Origin: Streptomyces sp. HNM0575 | GTDB taxonomy: Bacteria > Actinomycetota > Actinomycetes > Streptomycetales > Streptomycetaceae | Assembly (NCBI RefSeq): GCF_012726265.1 | Contig: NZ_JAASAG010000006.1 | Coordinates: 372,001-436,000, forward strand | Direction: 5' to 3' | Length of the DNA: 64,000 bases | Part shown: positions 34,829 to 44,400 of the stretch, in pieces | How the letters are laid out: each line of letters begins with the position of its first letter | How positions within the stretch are numbered: the stretch's first letter is position 1 | Notes under the pieces: model-generated | Databases searched by the model: none | Seen by the model: the letters and a program-made list of their open reading frames with translations, nothing else | Told to the model about the DNA's origin: nothing | Made by a program: the position numbers and the translations under genes

Positions 34829-36117
34829 TGAGGATTCTCTCCAGCGCACAGGCATGCGGCTTCGGACCGGTCTCCAAACTCACCGCGGTCACCGCGCTGT
34901 TCCCCGACGACGACGTCGACTTCATCGGCCAGGACATCTCGCTCGACTTCGCCCACCGGCACAGGCACCGGTTCGGGGAGATCACCGAGGGGGACACCTC
35001 GCGCTGGGAGGACCTGGACGAGGGCCTGCGCTCGGCCGATCTCGTACTGAGCGTCATGGACGCCGAGTTGGTGTTCTGGGCGGTGCGGGCCCGGGTGCCC
35101 GTGCTGTTCTTCGACAGCCTGCTGGCCTTCTGGCTGTGCGGGCGGAGCATGCGCGAACTGGCGGCGCGTGCCGAGCTCGTACGGTCCGCGAGCCTGAAGA
35201 CCGCGCGGGTGGTCTACGAGGAACTGGCCCCGCACGAGCGGATCATGCTGGCCCATCTGCTGGCGCGGCGCTCCTACGCGCAGAACTTCCCCGGAGTGCC
35301 CGAGCGCATCGCGGAGTTCACGGCCGTGGGCGCCGAACACGTCGAACTGTGCGGCCCCATCATCGACTTCACGGAGCTGCGCGCCTCGCTGGACAGCGCG
35401 CCGCCCGAGCGGCCCGCCGGACTCCTCGTCAACCTCGGCGGGTTCCAGAACTTCTTCCTCGACTACGACTCGCACAACGCCTACCTCGCGATGCTGGAGC
35501 GCTGGGTGCGGGACGTGGCCGAGCGGAACCCGGACCTCGGCCGGATCCTGGTGTGCTGCGGCGCGTACGGGGAGACCGTCACGGAGCAAGTGGGCGAGGT
35601 CGAGGTCGAGTTCACGTTCCTGCCGCACGGGGACTTCCTGCGGCATCTGACGCACACGCAGCTGTACGCGGTGCCGCCGTCCCTCACCTCGCTCCACGAG
35701 GCGGTCGTCCTGGGCCGGATGCCGCTGCTGCTGCCCGAGCAGCACTACGGGCACATCGCCAACCAGCGGGCGCTGGGCGACACCACCGTCGGCCGGATGT
35801 CGGCGAGTCTCCAGCTTCTCGACGAGCGCTTCGACGTGCCCGAGGACGACCTGGAGGGAACCAGGGAGCTGGACCGGCAGACCCGTGAACTCCTCGAAGA
35901 CGAGGGCGGATACGCCACCGTGCGCGCCCATATGGACGCCCGGCTCGACACGTACCGGAACCTGACCGAGGCGGCGCGCGGCACCGCCATCCGGGAGGTG
36001 GGGGAGTTGCTCGGCGGCCCATCGCTCGCCGATCTGCTCGACGCGTCGGCGGTCGACGGTCTGCTGGCCGCGCCGGGTCCGGCGTCCCCCTCGCTGGCGG
36101 GCCGGGTGAACGGCTGA
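34825..36117 (+). CDS. GT-B glycosyltransferase-like protein of unknown function
   Basis: The 430-residue protein has no clear family match that I recognise. An N-terminal half (1-190) with alternating strands and helices and a C-terminal half with LLVNLGGFQNFFLDY (about 193), LPHGDFLRHL (about 268) and SLHEAVVLGRMPLLLPEQ (about 290-307) resemble the two Rossmann domains and nucleotide-sugar loop of UDP-glycosyltransferases. It could glycosylate or bind a nucleotide-activated intermediate. It overlaps the transketolase gene by 4 nt and the phosphotransferase gene by 1 nt, so it is part of the pathway. Confidence 0.62.
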   Translation: MMRILSSAQACGFGPVSKLTAVTALFPDDDVDFIGQDISLDFAHRHRHRFGEITEGDTSRWEDLDEGLRSADLVLSVMDAELVFWAVRARVPVLFFDSLLAFWLCGRSMRELAARAELVRSASLKTARVVYEELAPHERIMLAHLLARRSYAQNFPGVPERIAEFTAVGAEHVELCGPIIDFTELRASLDSAPPERPAGLLVNLGGFQNFFLDYDSHNAYLAMLERWVRDVAERNPDLGRILVCCGAYGETVTEQVGEVEVEFTFLPHGDFLRHLTHTQLYAVPPSLTSLHEAVVLGRMPLLLPEQHYGHIANQRALGDTTVGRMSASLQLLDERFDVPEDDLEGTRELDRQTRELLEDEGGYATVRAHMDARLDTYRNLTEAARGTAIREVGELLGGPSLADLLDASAVDGLLAAPGPASPSLAGRVNG

Positions 36118-37190
36118 TGGCGCGCGCAGCACGCACCGAGGTGCCCGGGACCGCCGACGGCGCCCGCCCGACCGCCGACGGCGCCCGCCCGGCGGAGGCG
36201 GAGGCGGAAGCGGAGCGCACCGTCGACCCAGGCGAGGCCGCCGACGCCCTGCTCGCCGCGTACACGGTCCGTACGGGCCGGGCGCGGCCCGCGCCCGAAC
36301 GGGTCGCGGTGCGCAGCTGGACGCCGAACAGCGCCCGCAAGGTCCGCCGCCGCATCTTCGTGCAGGTCGACGTCGACGAGCGCCCCTTCGCCGTCGCCAA
36401 GATCCCGCTCACGTCCCAAGACCCCAAGCCGGCACGGGAGTTGGAGGTGCTGCGCGGCTTCGGCGGCAGTCCTCCGATGGGCAGCGCGCGCCCCATGGAC
36501 GCACTCTGGGGCGGCTTTTCGATGAGCCATGTGCCGGGCGTCGACCTGCCCTCCGCGGTCGATCCGGCAGCGGGACCGGACGCGCTGTGGCGGCTGCTGC
36601 GCCCCGCCGTCGACCACATCGTCGAACTGCACCGCACCCCGCCGCCGTGGCCGGAGGCGCCGGACGCGCCACGCGGTCCCGTCGAGGCGGCGGCCCAGTA
36701 CGTGCGCGAGCCGCTGTTCGGTGTGGCGCACGCGGACGAGGCGCTGCGGCGCGCGCTGCTCGCCCAGACCCACGGCGACCTAGGGCCGTGGAACGTGCGC
36801 AGCGAACCGGAGGCGGAGCGGGCGCGAGTGCTGGACTTCGAGGACTACCGCGAGCGCGGCGTCGCCGCCATGGACGTGGTCAACCTGCTGGTGACCTGCG
36901 CGCTGCCCGTCTTCCCCGACTACCCCGAGCGCGGCTTCGACTGGCTGTACGAGCGGGTGTTCTCGGGGGACCACTGGTTCTCCTCCGTGCTGCTGCGCGG
37001 CATCGCGCACTACGCCCGCGGCACCGCACAGGCCGCCGCCCCGGTGCTCGACCTGCTGCCGCTGACCTGCCAGTGGCTGATCGAGCGGATCGAGGCCGAG
37101 GGACGGCAGACCGCACACCTCTTCTACGCACCCTTCAGAGACCACTACCTGGACCGCCGACCGAGCCTCGTGGGGAGCCTCGATGACTGA
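36117..37190 (+). CDS. APH-like phosphotransferase
   Basis: The 357-residue protein shows the aminoglycoside-phosphotransferase/choline-kinase catalytic site: THGDLGPWNV (Brenner-type HxDxxxxN, about 219) and LDFEDYRER (about 239, metal-binding Asp). The N-terminal about 40 residues are Ala/Glu-rich and contain two GARPTADGARP-like repeats. Such kinases in biosynthetic operons phosphorylate a hydroxyl of the product or an intermediate, or give self-resistance. The ATG overlaps the previous stop (TGATG). Confidence 0.7.
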   Translation: MARAARTEVPGTADGARPTADGARPAEAEAEAERTVDPGEAADALLAAYTVRTGRARPAPERVAVRSWTPNSARKVRRRIFVQVDVDERPFAVAKIPLTSQDPKPARELEVLRGFGGSPPMGSARPMDALWGGFSMSHVPGVDLPSAVDPAAGPDALWRLLRPAVDHIVELHRTPPPWPEAPDAPRGPVEAAAQYVREPLFGVAHADEALRRALLAQTHGDLGPWNVRSEPEAERARVLDFEDYRERGVAAMDVVNLLVTCALPVFPDYPERGFDWLYERVFSGDHWFSSVLLRGIAHYARGTAQAAAPVLDLLPLTCQWLIERIEAEGRQTAHLFYAPFRDHYLDRRPSLVGSLDD

Positions 37191-38658
37191 AACGGCAGCG
37201 CAGAAAGCCGACGTTGTGGTGGTCGGCGGCGGCCCCGCGGGCCTGTTCGCCGCGCTCACCACCGCACGCGCGGGCCGCCGCGCCGTCCTGCTCGAAGCGG
37301 GCGGCGACATGGCGCAGAGCCTGTGCCCCCGGGTCGTGGCCCGGCTGAAGGGGCGGAACGTACGGGACGCGGAGAAGTTCCGCATCCAGTGCGCGCGCTG
37401 CGACTGCCTGACCGGACTCGGCGGCGCGGCCTTCCACTTCGACACGGATCTGGGCTATATCTCCGCGCTGACCCGCTCCAAGATCGAGTCGACGGCGACC
37501 GGCGAGGTCCGCGCCTACAGCGGACTGGAACGCGCGCTGGGCTCCTTCGAACGCGCCCAGGGCCTGATCGCCGAGTGCTACGAGACGATGTACGGGCTCG
37601 GGCTGCCGCCCGCGGACACGGGCGCCGACCACGGGCCCGCCCTGAACGGCGACGGCTCCTTCCAGCACGTGGACACCGCGCCCTCCCAGTCCGTCATCGT
37701 CGACGACGCGCTGGTGGTCATCGACAACCTCGTACGCGAGCTGGAGGAGGCCGGAAGCAGCGTCCTGCTGCGGCACAGGGCCACCGACGTACGGAGGCTG
37801 CCCGGCGGCGGCTTCGCGGTGGACGCCGAAACCCCCGGCGGTGAGGCCGAGTTCACCGCCGACTCCGTGGTCGTCGGCGTGGGCAAGCTGGGTCTGCCGT
37901 GGGTGCGCGAGGTGGCCGGGCGGCTCGGCGTACGGCACCGCCCCTCGCGGCGCGTGGACGTCGGCGTACGGCTGGAGACGCGGCGTGACGCCCTGGCGCC
38001 GCTGCTCGACGGGTGCCACAACCCGAAGCTGTCGTTCCTCAACGAGGAGGGGCACTCGGTGCGCACCTTCTGCGTGTGCGAGGGCGGCCGCGTGATGCAG
38101 TACGGGTTCCTCGGCGCGGTCGCCCTGGACGGGCAGCACTGCCTGACGCAGCCGACGGCCAAGTCCAACCTGGGAGTCGTCGTCAGCGTCGACCTGCCGG
38201 AGGGCGAGGACGGCACGGACTACGCACAGCGATACGCGGCCAGGGTCGCCGAGTTCGGCGACGGCCGCCCCGTGGTGTGCACGATCGGCGAACTCGCGGG
38301 CGGACCGCCGCCCGAGGGCCCGCCGCGCACCAGCCTCATCGACTACCGGCACGGCGATCTGCGCGAGTGCCTGCCCGCGTCCGTCGTACGGGACGTACAG
38401 GAGATGGCGCGGCGGCTCAACTCGCTGCACGACGGGCTGGTCACGGACGACGCGACGGTCGCGGCGCCCGTCGTGGAGCGGCTCTTCCCGGACCTGGAGC
38501 TGACCGAGGACATGGAGTCCTCCGTGCCGGGCCTGTACTTCGTGGGCGACTCCTCGTCGAAGATCATCGGCATCACCTACGGCGCGGCCACCGGCATGGC
38601 GGCGGCCCGTTCCCTCCTGGCCCGCCGTGCGGAGACCGCCGTCGGCGGGAGGGTCTGA
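37183..38658 (+). CDS. COG2509-like FAD-dependent oxidoreductase
   Basis: The 491-residue flavoprotein has the FAD motif VVGGGPAGLFAALTTARAG (about 11-29), a cysteine-rich segment CARCDCLTGLGGAAFHFDTD (about 69-88) characteristic of COG2509-type uncharacterised FAD dehydrogenases, and a C-terminal GLYFVGDSSSKIIGITYGAA (about 451-470). It is expected to catalyse a redox change on a pathway intermediate or carrier-bound substrate. It overlaps the phosphotransferase gene by 8 nt and the NRPS gene by 1 nt. Confidence 0.8.
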   Translation: MTETAAQKADVVVVGGGPAGLFAALTTARAGRRAVLLEAGGDMAQSLCPRVVARLKGRNVRDAEKFRIQCARCDCLTGLGGAAFHFDTDLGYISALTRSKIESTATGEVRAYSGLERALGSFERAQGLIAECYETMYGLGLPPADTGADHGPALNGDGSFQHVDTAPSQSVIVDDALVVIDNLVRELEEAGSSVLLRHRATDVRRLPGGGFAVDAETPGGEAEFTADSVVVGVGKLGLPWVREVAGRLGVRHRPSRRVDVGVRLETRRDALAPLLDGCHNPKLSFLNEEGHSVRTFCVCEGGRVMQYGFLGAVALDGQHCLTQPTAKSNLGVVVSVDLPEGEDGTDYAQRYAARVAEFGDGRPVVCTIGELAGGPPPEGPPRTSLIDYRHGDLRECLPASVVRDVQEMARRLNSLHDGLVTDDATVAAPVVERLFPDLELTEDMESSVPGLYFVGDSSSKIIGITYGAATGMAAARSLLARRAETAVGGRV

Positions 38659-41435
38659 TGCTCCGACTGCCGCGCCACACGGGCGAGTTGAGGGACGAGG
38701 CGGGTACGGCGGCGGCCACGGCCGGCACGGCCGCCCCCGGGCCCGTTCCCGGCACCGGCACCGCAACCGTCCCTGGTACCGGCACCGCGGCCGACACCGG
38801 CACCACCGGCACCGTGGACGTGCCGCTGTCCCCGGCCGCCGTCCGCGCACTGGACACCGCCGCCGACCCGCAGACGCTGCTCGCCTCCCTGCTGACGCTA
38901 GTGCTGCACCGGTACGGCACCACGTGGCCGGTGCTGGGCGAACGGGAGGGCACGCTCTGCCGGTGCGCACCGGCCGCCGATCCGGAGACGGGGACGCTCG
39001 CCGCGCTCTGCGGCCTCCGGGACGCGGACGGTCCCGGTTCCGATTCCGGCCCCGGTCCCGATTCCGGTCGCGGTCCCGGGTCGGCGGCGGGGTGGCGCCC
39101 CGTGCAGCCGCCTCCCGGTGACGCCGTGCGCCTCGTCGTGGCACCGCCGGGGAGCGAGCCGCCGTCCGCGCCCTGGACGGTCACGCCCGAAGGGCCCCTG
39201 CTGCGCATCGAGTTCGACACCGGGACCTTCGAGGCGGACACCGCCGAGCGGATCGGCGAACATCTCGCCGCGCTCGTGGAGACCGCGGCGGAGCGTCCCG
39301 ATGAGCGTTCGGGCGCCGTCGACATACTGCTGCCGCAGGAGCGCGCGCTGCTGCTCGGCGACTGGAACGCTCCGCCGTCCGGCCATCCGGACACCACGCT
39401 GCACGCGCTCGTCTCGGAGCAGGCCGCGCGCACCCCGGACGCCGTCGCCCTGCGGCAGGGCGAGGCGGAACTGACGTACGGGGCCCTGGAGGAGCGCGCC
39501 GAACGGGTCGCCGCGCGGCTCGCGCCCCGCGTGCCGCGGCCCGGTGCCCTCGTCGTGCTCTCCGGCCTGCCGGGCCTCGATCTGTACACGGCCGTGCTCG
39601 GCATCTGGAAGGCGGGCGGCGGATACGTCTACCTCGATCCGGCGCTGCCGGCCGCCCGGGCGGAGACCATGCTGCGGCTGACGGACCCTGCCGCCGTGCT
39701 GGCCACCCTCTCGGGGCATCCGGTCTGCGGCCCCGAGGCCGTCTCCGTCGAACGGCTGCTGGACGAGGGGATGTTCACGGAGGCGGACGCGGGAACGGAG
39801 ACCGACGCGGAGGCGGAGGCAACCGCGGCCCCGCCCCGGCAGATCGCCGGGCCGGAGAGCACCGCGTACGTGGTCTTCACCTCGGGCAGTACCGGCGAGC
39901 CCAAGGGCGTCGTCCGTCCGCACCGGATGCACACCTCGCGCGTCCATCTGGAACAGGGCATGTACCCGCTGGGCCCCGGCGACCGTGTGCTGCTCAAAGC
40001 ACCCATCGGCTTCCGGGAGTTCGTGTGGCCGCTGGCGACCGGTGCCGCCTGTGTCCTCGCGGAGCCGGGTCGCGACCGCGACGACCGCTATCTCGCGGAC
40101 CTGATAGCCGCGGAGGCCGTCACGACCGTCAGCTTCGTACCGTCGATGCTGCGGCTGCTCGCCGCCCAGCCCTCCTTCCGCGACGCCTCCGCGCTGCGGC
40201 ACGTCTTCGTCGGCGGCGAGGCGCTGGGCCCCGACCTGGAGGCCGAACTGCGCGCGCAGGGACGGCTGGTGCACAACACGTACACGCTCAGCGAGGCCGA
40301 CTACGTCTGCCACCGCGGCGGCCCGCTCCCCGACGTGCCCGGGCTTCGCAGGGCCGGCACCGTCGTCGGCCGTCCGCTCGACATGCGGGTGTACCTGTGC
40401 GACGACGCGGGCCGTCTGGTGCCGCCCGGCGTACCGGGCGAGATCCGTACCGGGGGGCCGGGGCTTGCCGACGGCTATCTCGGCCGTCCGGACCTGACCG
40501 CCGAACGCTTCGTCGCCAACGACGTCGACCCCGGCGGGCCCGGCGTGCTCTTCCGTACGGGCGACCTCGCCAGGTTCGGCCCTGACGGCGAGGTCGAGTA
40601 CGTGGGCAGGGCCGACACCCAGGTCAAGGTGCGCGGCCAGCGGGTCGAACCGGGCGAGGTGGAGCGGACGTTGAGGGCGCATCCGGCGGTCTCCGACGCC
40701 GCCGTGGTGGGCGTGGCCGACGCGGGCCAGGGCGCGGTGCTCGCCGCGTATGTCGTGCCCGGCGGCGAGGAGCCCACCGTGCAGTCGCTGCGCGCGTTCG
40801 TCGGCGAGCGGCTGCCCGACTTCATGGTGCCCAGCTACACCGCTGTCGTGCCCGCGCTCCCGCTGCTCGACAGCGGGAAGGTCGACCGGGCGGTCCTGCG
40901 GACACCGCCGCGTGACCGGCCAGAGCTGGACGTGCCGTTCACCCGGCCCCGTACGGACGAACAGCGGTGTGCCGCCCGGCTGTTCGGCCAGGTCCTCGGG
41001 CTCGACTCGGTGGGTCTCGACGACGGCTTCTTCGCGCTCGGCGGCGACTCGCTGCGGCTGATGCTGTTGCGCGGCGCGCTGGAGAGCGAGACGGGACGGG
41101 AGCTGCCCGTCGCGAAGGTGCTGGAGGCGTCGACGCCGCGCGGATGTGCCGAACTCCTGCTGTCCGGCGGGGAGTCGGGCGATGCGTTCGCCCTCGTCGG
41201 CGCCGGTGAAGGCGTAGGCGCCGGCGGCGGCAGAGGCGTGGCCGGTGACGGGGACGGGAACGGGATTCCGGAGCGGCAGCCGGAGCAGCGGGAACGGTCC
41301 GGTGCCGCAGCCGGAGGGCGCCGCGGCGCGCTCCTGGGACGCACCGCCCGGTTGCGGCGGCGGCGCGGCGGAGCGGCGGCGAACGGCGGGGGAGCCGAGG
41401 CGGCCGACGGCGGCACGGGAGGCACCGGTGAGTGA
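38658..41435 (+). CDS. NRPS adenylation-carrier (A-PCP) protein with remnant C domain
   Basis: The 925-residue protein starts with a Gly/Thr/Ala low-complexity leader (20-55). A shortened condensation-like region follows (about 55-235) that lacks any HHxxxDG motif. The A domain (about 250-765) has A3 YVVFTSGSTGEPKGV (about 404), A5 NTYTLSEADY, A7 YRTGDLA-like FRTGDLARFG and A10 Lys in DSGKVDR (about 739). The PCP (about 770-840) has its pantetheine Ser in LGGDSLRL. The A4 region reads PIGFREFVWPL, where the Asp that holds the substrate amino group is not evident, so a non-amino acid is possible. No thioesterase is present. Confidence 0.87.
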   Translation: MLRLPRHTGELRDEAGTAAATAGTAAPGPVPGTGTATVPGTGTAADTGTTGTVDVPLSPAAVRALDTAADPQTLLASLLTLVLHRYGTTWPVLGEREGTLCRCAPAADPETGTLAALCGLRDADGPGSDSGPGPDSGRGPGSAAGWRPVQPPPGDAVRLVVAPPGSEPPSAPWTVTPEGPLLRIEFDTGTFEADTAERIGEHLAALVETAAERPDERSGAVDILLPQERALLLGDWNAPPSGHPDTTLHALVSEQAARTPDAVALRQGEAELTYGALEERAERVAARLAPRVPRPGALVVLSGLPGLDLYTAVLGIWKAGGGYVYLDPALPAARAETMLRLTDPAAVLATLSGHPVCGPEAVSVERLLDEGMFTEADAGTETDAEAEATAAPPRQIAGPESTAYVVFTSGSTGEPKGVVRPHRMHTSRVHLEQGMYPLGPGDRVLLKAPIGFREFVWPLATGAACVLAEPGRDRDDRYLADLIAAEAVTTVSFVPSMLRLLAAQPSFRDASALRHVFVGGEALGPDLEAELRAQGRLVHNTYTLSEADYVCHRGGPLPDVPGLRRAGTVVGRPLDMRVYLCDDAGRLVPPGVPGEIRTGGPGLADGYLGRPDLTAERFVANDVDPGGPGVLFRTGDLARFGPDGEVEYVGRADTQVKVRGQRVEPGEVERTLRAHPAVSDAAVVGVADAGQGAVLAAYVVPGGEEPTVQSLRAFVGERLPDFMVPSYTAVVPALPLLDSGKVDRAVLRTPPRDRPELDVPFTRPRTDEQRCAARLFGQVLGLDSVGLDDGFFALGGDSLRLMLLRGALESETGRELPVAKVLEASTPRGCAELLLSGGESGDAFALVGAGEGVGAGGGRGVAGDGDGNGIPERQPEQRERSGAAAGGRRGALLGRTARLRRRRGGAAANGGGAEAADGGTGGTGE

Positions 41436-44400
41436 GCCGCAGGGACCCGGCACGCCCCGCACGCCCCGCACGCCCGGCACGTCCGGGGCGCCCTCACCCG
41501 ACGGGCCACCGCCCGGCGAACCCGCCGACGACCTCGCGGTGGCCGTGGTCGGCGCGGCGCTTCGGGTGCCGGGCAGCGAGACCGCCGAGGACTTCTGGCG
41601 GGCCCTGACCGACGGCGGCGACCGCATCACGCGCGGCGGCGCCTCCACCGGCCCCCATTCCGTACGGGCCTACGGCAGCATCCCGCGCCCCGCGCACTTC
41701 GACCCCTCGCGCTACGGCATCTCCGAGGCGGAGGCGGTCGTCATCGACCCGCAGCAGCGGCTGCTGCTCGACGTCGCCGACGAGGCCCTGGCGTCCGCCA
41801 ACGTCGACACAGGCGCGGATCCCCCGGTGGCCGTGTACGCGGGCGTCGGGCGCAACGACTACGAGCACTGGCTGCGCTCCGCGCTCACGGGGCGGCCCGG
41901 GTTCGACGAGATGGCCCTGGAGATCGGCACCGTCGGCGACTACGCGCCCACCCGCATCGCCTACCGGCTCGGGCTGCGCGGCGCCGCCGTCAACGTGCAG
42001 TCGGCGTGCTCGACGGGCCTGCTGGCCGTCCATCTAGCCGCGCAGGACCTGCTCGGCTTCGGCTGCGAGACGGCGGTCGCGGCCGTCTCGGCGGTACGGG
42101 TCCCGGGCCCGGGCGGCTATGCGGCGCCGCCCGGCGGCATCGGGTCGCCCGACGGCGTGTGCCGCCCGTTCGATCTGAACGCGGGCGGCTCCGTGCCCGG
42201 CGACGGCGCCTGCGCGGTCGTGCTGAAGCGGCTGGAGGACGCGGTGCGCGACGGCGACGAGGTATGGGCGGTGCTGCGCGGCTCGGCCGTGAACAACGAC
42301 GGCGCGGCCAAGTCCGGCTTCGCGGGCGTCAATCCGGCCGCGCAGCGGGACGTGGTGCGCGCGGCGCTCGGCGCGGCGGGGCTCGCCCCCGGCGACGTCG
42401 ACTACGTGGAGGCGCACGGCAGCGGCACCCGGCTCGGCGACGCCGCCGAGTGGTCGGCGCTCTCCGAGGTCTTCTCGGGCGTGCGGCACCCCGTCCGGGT
42501 CGGCGCGGTCAAGAGCAACCTCGGGCATCTGCGGGAGGCGGCGGGCCTCGCCGGACTGCTGAAGACCGTGCTGGCGCTGCGGCACGAACTGCTCCCGCCC
42601 ACCGCGCACTTCGAGCGGCTGCCCGCCGATCTGCGGCGCATGTCACCGGCGTTGGAGCCGGTGAGCGAGGCGACACCGTGGTCCCGCAGCGAGGACCGCG
42701 TACGCAGGGCGGGCGTGAGCGCCTTCGGCCTCGGCGGTACCAACGTCCACGTCGTACTGGAGGAGGCGCCGGCGCCCGCTGCCGCACCCTCCGCGGCACC
42801 CCCCGCGGAAGGCGGCCGGGAGCGCAGCCGGCTTCTGCTGGTCTCCAGCCACCGGGAGGAGACCCTGGCCGAAGACACCGCGGCGCTGCGGGAGTTGGCC
42901 TCCCGGCACCCGGAGCGGCTGGGCGACATCGCGTGGACCACGCAGACCGCGCGCACGCGCCACGCACGGCGCGGCTATGTGGTGACGGGGCCCGATGACG
43001 CCGGTACGGCCGGGACGCCCGGGACGCCCGGGACGGCCGGGCCCGCAGGACGCATATGCGAGGACTCCCGCGCGGAGCTCGCCACGCCCCAGGCCCCGGC
43101 CCGCACGCCTGCCCGCACCCCGGGCCGGAGCCGGAGCCGGGCGCAACTCCTCCGGGAACAGCCGGAGTTCGCGTTCGTCCTGCCCGGCATCGGCAGCCAC
43201 TACCCGGGGATGGGCACCGAACTCGCCCGTACCAACCCGGCTTTCGCAGCGCATCTGCGGGCCGTCACCGAGATCGCCGACCGGCTCACCGGCGGCTCCG
43301 TCGGCCGCGGCTTCGCGGAGGAGCAGCCGGGGCGGGCCGACGGCGGCCGCGGCGGCGCGAAGATCGACGTACGGGCCATGCTGCGCCGCAACGGCGAACG
43401 GCCACGCGACGGCCGGCGCCCCCGGGAGGCCGGAAGCCCGCACAACGACGCCCCTTCAGGGGAGAACGGCCGCCCACCGGAGGGCACTTCGCCCGTTCCG
43501 CAGACCCCGGACGACTCCGCCCGTCCGCCGCTGCGCCACCTGCATCTGTCGCTGTTCTGCCTCGAACACGCCATGGCCTGCACCCTGATGGACCTCGGTC
43601 TGCGCCCCGCGGCGCTGCTCGGTCACAGCCTCGGCGAGTGGGTCTCGGCGGTGCTGGCGGGCATCATCACGCTCCCGGACGCCATGGAGGCGGTCGCCCG
43701 CCGGGCGGATCTGGTCACCATGGCCGGTGAGGGCGCGATGCTCGCGGTGCTGGCCCCGGCGTCCGAGGTGGAGGGCTTCGCGACGGACGGCGCCTGGCTC
43801 GCGGCGGACAACTCGGCGCAGCACTGCGTGTTCTCCGGACGTCCCGGCCCCATGGGCGAGTTGGAGGCGAAGCTGCGCGACGACGGCTTCACCGTGCTGC
43901 CGGTCGGGGCCCATCACCCCTTCCACACCCCGCAGTTGGCGTCGGCGGCCGAGACGCTGGGCGACGACATGGGCGGGGTGCTGCTGCGGCCCGCCACCAT
44001 CCCCATCGCCTCCAGCGTGCTCGGCACCTGGCTGGAGGGGACGGTGCCCGGCCCCGGCTACTGGAACGCCCACATGACCAGTCCCGTACGGTTCCGCGAG
44101 GCCGCCGGGCTGGTGCTGGACCGGCACCGGCTGCTGATCGAGGTCGGTCCCGGCACGGCACGGCCCTGGCTCTCCCACGCCGACCCGGACGCGGTGTGCG
44201 TGCGTACGGCGCGGCAGTCCTACGAGAACTCCTCCGACCAGGAGGTGTTCCTCGAAGCCCTCGGCGAACTGTGGACGCACGGCGTCGAGCCCGACTGGCG
44301 GCGGCTGCACCACGGCCCCCGGCGCCGGGTGACGCTTCCCGCCGGGCGGCAGCAGCGGCGGCGCCATCTGCCCGACACACCTCCGCCGGAGAGCCCCGGA

